Shown here in pieces: positions 36,301-45,575 of a stretch of 64,000 nucleotides of DNA. The position numbers were made by a program, and so were the translations under genes. The notes beneath the pieces were generated by a model. The model had not been told where the DNA came from and made no database searches. It saw nothing but the letters and a program-made list of their open reading frames with translations. This DNA is from Cryptomeria japonica (lineage: Eukaryota > Streptophyta > Pinopsida > Cupressales > Cupressaceae), in contig NC_081412.1 of NCBI RefSeq assembly GCF_030272615.1, positions 670,618,852-670,682,851 on the forward strand. The letters are read 5' to 3'. The first letter of the stretch is position 1, and every line of letters starts with the position of its first letter.

Positions 36301-38020
36301 ACTCCATGAATACCTTGGTAATTGTTACTTCACCAGATGCACATACCACTCTGCCACCTAAGGAACCTGTAATCGCACCAAGATGACTGGAAGCCGCCAT
36401 TGGAAAGAAGAGGAGTGTGGTGCCGGTCACAATTTCAATGGAGGACATGGTTAGCAGATGCTTGGGAAAGACATCAAACCCAAAAAAGATCAAAACACAA
36501 GCAATGCTTGATGTGGATGACACAACAAGTCACTGGACAGCTGAAGTTGCCAAACCCATTCCTTGAAGAGATGTAGACAAGGCTGCAGAGAAGGATTTCA
36601 CTGTGGAGAAGATAGATTTGGGGGTTGCTTCAAGGGCTATAGATGTTAAGCATTTGGAATCCTCCACGAAGAGGATAATTTCAAGGACTTGGAAAGATGA
36701 GAAGGATAAAAGAGAACTGAAGCAAGTTGTCACACTAATGGCTGAGTACATCAATGTTATCCACAACCTAGACCCTCAACCATTATCATAGATACCAGTG
36801 TCATTTGATCCTAAATCACCAGCAAACCAGAAAATGCTAGATTAGGTTCAAAGGAACAAGGTAGTGATGAAGATGTTTAATAAATGGTTGGACTTGATAA
36901 TACAACAAGGGTCAGATTATATTAGTAATCTGGTTAAAGTTTATAAGGATTCTAAAACCGTGTGTAAAGAGCTTGAACTGGAAACAACTGCCTCGGAAAA
37001 AGAAAGGATTAAGTGGGTAGTAGTCCTCGCACAGATGAACAATGTTCAGAAGTATGGAGTGATGAAATTCCTTGCTGAGAAAGCGATGGAGAATTTAGAT
37101 GACAATGTGTTGTATGTGTCAAAGAAAAACGTAGAATGGCGCAATTCGATCATCAAGCAGGGTCATGAAGAATCCACCAAGCTTCTCAAAGGAATGACTG
37201 ACTTGATTGACATGATGCAGAAGGACCTCAAGTGTATTGATATTCAACTCATAAAGGACGGTGCCAAGGTAATTGAAGAAGCTGCAGACATGACTAAGGT
37301 TTTTCAAGAAAGGATCCAATTCATTCAGAAAACAAAATCCTTGACCACTGATGACTTTTCAAAAACTATGATTTTGGGAGCAATAGATAAAATTTTGGTT
37401 TCTGATATGAATTGTTTGGATGATACAATGACATATTATCAATGAAATATTGTGTTATCTTTGAATCTGTGCATTATGAGATTTGTAATCTTTTTTAAGT
37501 TGTTATGGGCATGATATAACTTGGTGATCAGTTATCTTTGTATTTCTTCTCAGTTCATGTTTATTATTGGTTGTTGGACGACTCACATTGTATTGATTTG
37601 CTTGATCCCCCTTGCCTTGTGAGGCATGAGAGAATATTGATCGAGCCATTAGTTTTGCTGAGTCCCTATTTTATTTTGAATTTATATAACAAATATGTTA
37701 TAAATCAGAGCTTGTGAACTCTCCTTTGAATATTCTTTCAGAAATTTTCCTATGTTGCAGTTTTGAAGGCGTTTGTTTGTGTTGATGGATAAATGCTGGA
37801 GCCTTTCAATGCTTTCTGGTTAAAAGTGTTAGCATATCAATAGTATAATAAATTCATTGCAAATCATACGAAGAGCTGCTCTCTAATGCAGATATTGAAT
37901 TTTCATTAATTCTTCCAACTGTTGGTACATTTGTTTCTTTCTAAAGAGTAAAACGGAGTCATATTTTGCATTAAGAAGATAACAGTTAAAATTTCAAGGA
38001 GACAAATCTGTTAACCAACA
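33369..38020 (+). repeat. 3' giant LTR (4652 bp)
   Basis: TGTTAGTCCACCC...TTAACCAACA. Collinear with the split 5' LTR except for a 403-bp deletion at ~37361, at an AAAA microhomology (19715-19718 and 26755-26758 in the other copy). The GGTTCAA palindromes are at 33467-33900. Confidence 0.85.
34418..37445 (+). pseudogene. LTR-resident non-viral ORF, copy 2
   Basis: Same protein as copy 1 at 16773: ATG 34418 (MRPILPKLGRTSC), HINRE near residue 97, LSNFVGMTGFHMSSYLFYILA, a Lys/Glu-rich middle and a coiled-coil tail (KCIDIQLIKDGAKVIEEA). Frame shifts near 34800 and 35215; from 35292 to 37445 it is one frame broken only by stops. Stops at 36384 (TGA), 36789 (TAG) and 36845 (TAG) correspond to TGG, CAG and CAG in copy 1. 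The C-terminus differs from copy 1 because the 403-bp LTR deletion fuses the frame to downstream LTR sequence (ends DDTMTYYQ). Biochemical function unknown. Confidence 0.65.
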
Positions 38021-38373
38021 ATGGGTACATGCAAAGTTTTCTTCTCATTAGAGATGATGAAGTCTCTAGTCTAGGTTGAGAAAACAAGCAAAAATAACCA
38101 AATTCTCCCTACATAAAATAAGCATTTACTAAAAGTTGTTTCTGTTTCACAATTACTGACATACCTAGTAGTTTCTCTTAGTACCCACACTACTTTCACT
38201 ATAAATTAATCCTGGCATTACTAAGGTTCGAGAAATGAGTTTGATTCATGGTGGATTTTTTAAAGGCTTAATTTTGAATTTCTTAAATGCCATATAAACA
38301 TTAGAGCAGAGGAAATATCGTATGATCTTGGGATGTCTTGTAATTAGACAGCGCACAAGTATATATATAGAAG
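38021..38373. other. Flank of the giant element, no gene seen
   Basis: AT-rich, with no ORF or recognisable repeat. It does not continue the ORF cut at 15723. Confidence 0.5.
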
Positions 38374-38779
38374 CCTAGTTACTAGAAACGCGACGAGAGA
38401 CTTCCGTTTCGCGTTTCGATGGCAGAAACGGTTTTCCCGTTGCGGACAGCCGTTTCAGCCATGATTTTCATTTTTCTAGCAGTTGCGGTTAAAATTTAAA
38501 TAAAAACTTAGACATTTTTATCTTTTCCCCAACTTCGAGGTGGAGTTTACATTAGTTTATAAATGCCAATAAAGCCCAATCTAGAGTTTACATTAATTTG
38601 CAATTTTTATAAACCGAGTTAAGTATCACACAAATTTATTTTTGTCTTCCTGATTTTATTATACTTATTATGTGAAATGCTTTATACAAATTATTTTAAA
38701 ATGAAAGAATGAAATCAAAGAATGTTTAAATTTTTTATAGAGATATATGTTTTATAATTTTTATTTTTAAAATTAATTC

Positions 38780-38827
<48 letters not shown>

Positions 38828-38904
38828 GTTTCTTATACGCAACCTTTTCAACTTCCGTTTCTTGTCACGTTGCCGTTGCCGTTTTCTCATTTCTCGTAAC
38901 ATAT
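38374..38904. mobile_element. Candidate hAT-like MITE (531 bp)
   Basis: Flanked by the 8-bp direct repeat TATAGAAG (38366-38373 and 38905-38912), the size typical of hAT targets. Ends are imperfect inverted repeats: left gttactagaaacgcg, right complement gttacgagaaatgag, with gaaacgg-type sequence further in on both sides. No coding capacity. The middle holds a (TA)n run at 38784-38824. Confidence 0.5.
38784..38824. repeat. (TA)n microsatellite
   Basis: Uninterrupted TA dinucleotides. Confidence 0.95.
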
Positions 38905-38946
38905 TATAGAAGTCTCTGGTTACTTGTCCTCACTAACCTTCTATAC

Positions 38947-39216
38947 GTGCATGCTTATGTTTATAATTTATTGCGTGAAGAAATACAAGAAGAATGCTCC
39001 CCAACGGATCAGATCGACGCCACTCAATTCGAGAAATCAAGCTGGCGAGAATACTGGCGTTCGACCGTGGACATGACAAAGTTTTGCACAATTAAGTCCT
39101 CTCAATACGAGAAATTAAGCAGCGAAGAATATTCTCAAGCTTGGCGTTCGACTGGGGAGACTACAGATTTACGCACAATTAAGTCCTCTCAGCCCAACAC
39201 ACCGATTGACAGCTGA
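38947..39216 (+). other. Small ORF with a duplicated ~30-residue unit, upstream of the TNL
   Basis: Open frame without a firm start, ending at 39214-39216. Two imperfect repeats of ~30 residues: QFEKSSWREYWRSTVDMTKF then QYEKLSSEEYSQAWRSTGET, each ending TIKSSQ. The DNA (39022-39103 and 39104-39191) is also duplicated. It may be a 5' exon of the resistance gene or an unrelated ORF. An acceptor-like aaacag at ~39293-39298 follows. I do not recognise a domain. Confidence 0.35.
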
Positions 39217-39296
39217 GATACATTTTATTTGAAAGTTTCTCTCTTTTTCCACCATGTGAATCCAACTTTAAAACTCACTCATAATTTCAATAAACA

Positions 39297-42095
39297 GTGA
39301 CCAAGGACAGAAATTTTTGGCTCAAGATGTATTTTTCAGTCACATTGGTAAGCAGAAAAATTTCATTAGGCAGCTGTACAGAGACCTCACAAACCAGGGC
39401 GTGTCCTGCTTCTTTGATCAAGATCGTGAAAGTTTGCCAGTTGCGGAAGTTTTCCTCGAATCAAGGTGGCCAATGCTGGAACTCTCTGCTTTCGTTGAAG
39501 CGAGAGATACATGCCAAAATGCAAACCTCAAAATTTTACGCTTATTCTTCCAGATTACACCTGATGCTGTTAAAAACATTACACCAGACGATGAAAAGTG
39601 GAAACAGCTGGAGAAATCCGAGGAAAAGCAAGCCGAATGGCACCAATCTTTGAGTGCAATACGGCGAATTAACGGGTTGAAGTTCAGTGAAGGTGATGAT
39701 GAGGTAAAGTTTCGAGATGAAATTGTTAAAGAAATCTGGCGTATACTTCCAACACCCTCACCAAGGTATCATGTACCTTGTTTGCAAGGACAAGCACGAA
39801 TGTGCCAGGTAAAAATACCTCATTACCTTGTTTTTCTTTTATCACGCATATATTCAGACGTTAATGCATATATTATATTTATGGGTTGCAGGAGGTTGAA
39901 GATTTCATCAACACTGTTCATTCCGACAAAAGGAGAATCCGTATTGCAGGATTGTATGGAATACCGGGCCAGGGGAAAACTACACTTGGCAAGGCTTTTT
40001 GTAACTTCAAATTCGGGGATTTTGAAGGCAAAGTATGCCATCTGGAATTTTCTAGAGGCGATTCATTTGAAAGAATTGAAGTTGCTCTGCAACATCTCAC
40101 TTGCTGCCCTCTGTCATATCTCCAAGAACTGATAGACCAAGATCAGGTGACCAATTTCACATCTTCTAATTCTGTTTACGGGATGTTTTTCCTTTCCATA
40201 AGAATATTTTTTAGGATTCTGAATTTTCTAATAAAATGTGTAAATATTATGCATTTTCTAATATAACTTACAGGCACAAATTGGGCTATATAGAAGAGTG
40301 GAGGGCAAAAGGGTATTATCACAGAAGAATGTATAGACGAAGTGGCATATTATCTTAAGGCAGAGGTTGGAGAAAATAGCCACATCCTTTTGAGCGGTTG
40401 GAGTGTAGATGTTCTCGAAAAGCATTTAAAGATATATAAGCAGTCATGCATGCGCGTGCCAGGGCTCAAAGAAGAAGAGGCCATAGCCATCTTGTTGGAA
40501 CTGACATCCGTCGAAGAGTGAACGTTGGGGGCAGAGGACAAAGCTTTTGCTATCAAGTGTGCTGCAGACAGATGTTTGTTCAAAGAGATCGGTCGGGGCG
40601 AAGGAACATTTCATCCGTTAGCCTTTTAAGCTTTTGGCGGCCATCTCTTCAGTAAATACGGTCCGCATTTCTCAAAGTGGGTTTATGAGATAGAAAGCTG
40701 GGTAGACAGATGCGGTTATGGTTTGGATGACTTGTTGGCTGTGCTGCGCAAAGCTTTTGACAGCCTGTGTCCCGCATATCGCCCATATTCATGCTTCTCT
40801 CCGTCTATATGCCGCCTAATATGTCTCCCAACAAAGTTACCGAGTGGCTGACAATAATTCTCAACAAAGAGATCTCGTTTATTGAGAAAGCAGTGAGTTT
40901 GAATATTTTCTTTCAAAACTTTTTGGTTTATGATTTCGGTCTTCTTAATTGAAAAATCGCTGAGCACCTTAATTCATATGTGGTTCCAGGTTGAGGATCT
41001 ATGTAAGAAGGCCTTTATTGAAGAATCAACACCTAAAATTCTCATACACGACCTATACATTGAATTCGCACAAAGCAAAGCAAATGAAATGAGGAGATGG
41101 CTGTGGTGGAAGGGCGATCCATGTAGTACACGTGGATTAATATCAGAAAAGAATGCAGGGTTTGAATTGGCTAAGTTGGAGCAGTGCATGCATCTAAGAT
41201 CGTTCCAGATCGCCCCCAACGACCTTCGAAATCTGTTGGTGTTTTAGCTTGTAGGTGTGCAGAATATGAGAAAACTTGCTTTGGGTGGGATGGGCCGTCT
41301 CAGATGTATTACATTACATAAGTGCAAAGACATAGTAGCGCTTGAAGGTATGGAAAAATTGCAACAGATGGCGTGGCTTCAGACAAGCAAAGTAAATCCA
41401 ATGTTTCAACTTCCCGAGCTAAGCCAGGTGATCAATCAGGTGGGAGATTTACCGGTTGTGCTTCTATAAGAGAGATTAATGCTTGTTGTCGATCCCTCTA
41501 GGAGTTCCCAAGGTTGAAGGGTTTGCGGAATTTGGAGAAAGTGGAATATAGTGTGTGTGATAAAGTGAAGGGGCCCCTCGACTGTACAGAATGTGTGGAG
41601 CTTCAAAGTAGTGTTATCCAGTACAGTCGATACCGGTCGGCTTCGACACCATTCGTCGTTGGACATTAGAAGCTATGAAAAACTGAATTGTGGGATCGTT
41701 ATGCAATGAAGGCATGTCCAGATATAGACGTGCCAACTGCTTTTAAGGAATGTCTAGATATAGAAATTCAGATTCATCAGAAGTTGTTTCAGCGCTCAAA
41801 AGTTTAGAGTTCTTGTTGCGGACTGAAAAATCTTCAACTATGGAATTTGAGGAATCTAAAGGATCTTCCGAGTTTCAGACTTTTATCAAATTCTGTGCTC
41901 AAACTTGGCAAGTGTGATATAAGGGAGCCACCAGATCTGACATATTGTGTCTTGTTAGAGGATGTGTACTTTTTCCAACTAAAAAATTTACAAAGGTTTC
42001 CCAACTTCTCTTTACTGCGGAAGTTAAAGAAGTTAAGTTTATATAATTGCTTGAGGGTTGAAGATCCTCCTGATATTAGTGGCTGCCATGAATGA
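39297..42095 (+). pseudogene. TIR-NB-ARC-LRR (TNL) resistance-like pseudogene
   Basis: Intracellular immune-receptor architecture. Exon a (~39297-39808): TIR start DVFFSHIGKQKNFIRQLYRDL and FFDQDRESLP, then a jump to ESRWPMLELSAF; ~35-40 residues of the usual TIR middle are missing. Intron 39809-39891 (GT-AG). Exon b (39892-40146): P-loop GIPGQGKTT. Intron 40147-40273. Exon c (40274-40892): kinase-2 region scrambled, then SHILLSGWSVDVLEKHL, RVPGLKEEEAI, HPLAF*AFGG and YMPPNMSPN, with stops and frame changes. Intron 40893-40989. Exon d: VEDLCKKAF, IHDLYIEFA (MHD-type motif), then LRR-like Leu-rich lines (LKNLQRFPNFSLLRKLKKLSLYNC) up to ~42095. Splice junctions stay in phase, so this was a real gene; stops, frameshifts and the short LRR make it a pseudogene. 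Confidence 0.85.
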
Positions 42096-42105
42096 ATTAC
42101 AGGTA

Positions 42106-43741
42106 TTCCATCTAGCCTATAATGACAATATGAAAGGACTTCCCAACATGAGAGAGTTCCCATGATTAGAGGAAATCAAACTGAGTTGGTATTCTTATAA
42201 GGAAATTGATGCCGAGAGTTCTGAATTATGGCTTTTTTTTTCTGTGGCCGTTACTTCCAATATTATGGATTTATTTTATTTGGTTAAGTCAGTTCGACAT
42301 AGGGTCCTGGGTTGATGGGTGCCTAATGTGTGGACCCCCTAGAATTGTAATGCTTGTGCTTATTTCTTACCTTATATGGTCAACAACTAGGTTTTCAACA
42401 GTTAGACGACATGCCAATTTTAATAGACTACGTCTAGTTATATGAGATTTAAAAGTTTTTTTATTTTATTTTGGAGGGTAGGGGAGAGGTACCAGTACAT
42501 GCGCACCCAGTCATTTGTTTTGCCACGTGTTTGGTATGCATTGGTCTTAGGTGGCAAAATAGTGTCGTTTTGTACCCTCGACAGGAACAATGGTGGACAC
42601 ACCCCATTAGCTGTCAACATCTTCGCCCAGTCTTGAACGCGGTTTACGCATGGTAAATTTGTAGACAGCAACCCATTTCATCGAGCTCTCCCTACAAAAA
42701 CAACACCACCACTTTCAAACTTTGCAACCTACCGCATTAACTCTACGTCCACTCGCCCTAAGTCCAGCTACCCCTTCACGTTTTTCAAGCAGAGAGGCAT
42801 TCATGGCGTTCGTCTCCTCGCATTTCGCTCCTACGAAAGGTCGTCCATTTCACACGCTTTCACCATTGAAGGGTTTCCATCACCTCACCTCCTATTCGAC
42901 ATGGCATGCAACCAAATCGGCAAGGACCTAGAATGTGCACACCTTCGATCGGGTAAAGTTTTTGTTTTTCTCCTTCGAATTCTGGACTTTGCTCGATTTT
43001 TTCGCCCTCCTTTGACTGTTTGACATTTTCTTTAGTTTTTGCAGGGTTCAACTGTGACAAGGACACGTTGCGGTAGCTGTAGTAGACCAACGACTAGTCC
43101 TCCTTTGACCTAGGTGAGGAAATGTCCTCACTAAGGCATGTCGATTCCGGTGTTTTGTTTGAAGGCTATTTCGCTTTGCTATTTTGGTTTTTTTTTTTCT
43201 CATTCTCTGTCTTTCCGCAAGTCTTTGTATTTCTTAGCACAACACGATGTGTTCTTGAACACAATTACATGCCAAAAGGGAATCATAATCCTCTATTCAA
43301 GGTCCGTTGTTCTTTTTTTTGCTCACTGCTGCGATAAGATGTGTTTACATTTCTTACATTCTTGTTTGTATTGATGACTTCTAATCGATGTCAAACTGAA
43401 TTTTGTTTGAGGGTTTGAGGGTTCAAGGATTTGAATTGATATATGTTGGAATTATCACAATGCTTTGCGGAGCTCAATGGTTTTCGGTTGGAAGGGTTTC
43501 ATTGATTGAATGTTCAAGGGTTTCAGTGTTTCAAATGTTTCAATGTTCCAATTTCTCGAAGGCTTTTGAATTCACTCATTGTTTTAATGGTTTCAATGCT
43601 CGAATGGTTGAGGGTATAGGGATTTTGGTGTTTCCTTTGTTACATGGTTTCAATGCATGAATGCTTTGGAGAGTTCAATGCCTTCGGTTTCCAAAGGTTT
43701 CACTGTTTCACTTTTCAAGAGATTGATTAGGGTTTCAATGG
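42106..43741. other. Intergenic; weak small-ORF candidate
   Basis: No recognised gene. An ATG at 42804 opens a 42-codon frame starting MAFVSSHFAPTKG, Ser/Thr/His-rich and organelle-targeting-like in composition only. A donor-like cggGTAAAG (~42954) and acceptor-like tttttgcAG (~43045) lie downstream but do not extend that frame. From ~43400 the sequence becomes low-complexity, built on tttcaatg/gtttcaa words. Confidence 0.35.
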
Positions 43742-45190
43742 TGCAAATAATTGAATTTGTCGAATGTTTCAATAGTGCAAATGTTTCAATTTGTTGAATG
43801 TTGGAATTTTTGAGGGTTTCTCGGTTTCAATGGTTCAAGTGTATATTTCAATATTCGAATGTTTGAGTCTTTGTGAGTTTTAGGGTTTGTGGGTTTGAAT
43901 GCTTTCAATGGTTCGAAGGGTTTCACTGTTTCAATGCTTTCATTGTCTCAATTTTTAGCAAATTTCAATTGATTGCTTCTATGCTTAAATGTATATTCAA
44001 TGCTTGAATGGTTACATGTCCGAGGGTTTACACTCAATTAAATAGAAGTTTATTTGGTTGATTGTGAGTTAGTTGTCAAGATACTTTTACTATTCTTCTT
44101 TCAATTAACTCATTAATGGTTGTCATGTTTCAATAGTTTCAATGTTCTCAAGTTTCAATAGTTTCAATACTTATCATGTTTCAATAGTTTCAATAGTTGT
44201 TATGTTTGAATAGTTTCAATGTTTTGATGTCTCCAATGCTTTAAATTATTCAATGGTGCAAATAATCGAATTTGTCGAATGTTTCAATGGTGCAAATGTT
44301 TGAATTTGTCGAATGTTAGAATTTTTTAGGGTTTCTCGGTTTCTCGATTTCAATGGTTTAAGTGAATATTCGAATGTTTGAATCTTTGTGAGTTTCAGGG
44401 TTTGTGGCTTTGAGGGTTTGAATGCTTTCAATGGTTCAAAGGGTTTCACTATTTCAGTGGTTTCATTGTCTCAATTTTTAACAAATTTCAATTCATTTAT
44501 TCAATGCTTAAATGTACATTCAATGCTTGAATGGTTACATGTCTGAGGGTTTACACTCAATTAAATGAAGTTTATTTGGTTGATTGCGAGTTAGTTGTCA
44601 AGATACTTTTACTATTCTTCTTTCAATTAACTCATTAATGGTTTTCATGTTTCAATAGTTTCAATGTTCTCAAGTTTCAATAGTTTCAATGCTTATCATG
44701 TTTCAATAGTTTCAATGTTTTGATGTCCCCAATGCTTTAAATTATTCAATGGTGCAAATAATTGAATTTGTCGAATGTTTCAATGGTGCAAATGTTTGAA
44801 TTTGTCGAATGTTAGAATTTTTTAGGGTTTCTCAGTTTCTCGATTTCAATGGTTCAAGTGAATATTCGAATGTTTGAATCTTTGTGAGTTTCAAGGTTTG
44901 TGGCTTTGAGGGTTTGAATGCTTTCAATGGTTCGAAGGGTTTCACTGTTTCAGTGGTTTCATTGTCTCAATTTTTAACAAATTTCAATTCATTTCTTCAA
45001 TGCTTAAATGTACATTCAATGCTTAAATGGTTACATGTCTAAGGGTTTACACTCAATTAAATGAAGTTTATTTGGTTGATTGCGAGTTAGTTGTCAAGAT
45101 ACTTTTACTATTCTTCTTGCAATGAACTCATTAATGGTTGTCATGTTTCAATAGTTTCAATGTTTTGATGTCCCCAATAATCTAAATTAA
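43742..45190. repeat. ~500-bp tandem array, about 2.9 units
   Basis: Units begin gcaaataattgaatttgtcg at 43742, 44258 and 44754 (periods 516 and 496 bp). The third is cut short near 45190. Each unit is itself made of degenerate tttcaatgg/tttcaatag words and has a fixed middle (ggttacatgtc-gagggtttacactcaattaa...gatacttttactattcttct). No ORF. A reverse-complement stretch of the same vocabulary lies at ~46600-46690. Confidence 0.85.
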
Positions 45191-45303
45191 ATTTTGAATG
45201 TTCACAAATGAAATACTTAATACTTGTCATGCTTCATTGTAACTAGTATTATTTCTTTCAAGTAATGCATAAACAGTAAATTAGAAACCCTCAAACATGA
45301 ACA

Positions 45304-45575
45304 ATGGCATGTATGTGCAAATGTGTATGCACATGTGTATGTATTTACACATGTCTATGTATTTACACATGGGTATGCACATGTCTATGTATGTACACAT
45401 GTGTATGCATATGTATGAATCTACATGACTTACAACTCAAATTTGAAGACATTCACTATATGGAAATGTACATTTATGTATGTATGTACATGTATATACA
45501 TATGTGTATGTACATGTATATATGAATGTGCATGTACCTGTATATACATATGTGCTTGAACATGTATATACATTG
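45304..45575. repeat. ATGT/ACAT-rich microsatellite
   Basis: Degenerate runs of atgtgtatg, tacacatg and gtatataca. The open frames here encode only Met-Cys-Tyr-Ile strings and are not genes. Confidence 0.8.

Larger units (their letters stand above)
15723..38020 (+). mobile_element. Tat-like Ty3/gypsy element with ~5-kb ORF-bearing LTRs (nested copia inside)
   Basis: 5' LTR 15723-19785 plus 26423-27416 (split by the copia at 19786-26417), primer site at 27419, a single-frame gag-pol at 27376-33201, and 3' LTR 33369-38020. Both LTRs begin TGTTAGTCCACCC and end TTAACCAACA. Sequences outside these points are unrelated between the two sides, so the repeat boundaries are LTR boundaries and not a tandem-array artefact. 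The rebuilt 5' LTR is 5057 bp and the 3' LTR 4652 bp; one 403-bp deletion explains nearly all of the difference. Flanks are AAGAA (left) and ATGGG (right), so no target duplication is seen. No clear polypurine tract precedes the 3' LTR. Both could reflect age or recombination. Confidence 0.8.

Noticed and set aside
42804-42931. Plastid-targeted small protein gene
   Set aside because: Composition is suggestive but the frame is 42 codons, the possible intron does not extend it, and no domain is present.
43742-45190. CRISPR-like array or LTR pair
   Set aside because: The repeats are contiguous ~500-bp units without spacers or internal retroelement sequence; a tandem satellite explains them.
45304-45560. 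Cys/Tyr-rich small secreted protein (MCKCVCTC...)
   Set aside because: Translation of a TATG/ACAT microsatellite; no signal peptide logic and no conserved Cys spacing.
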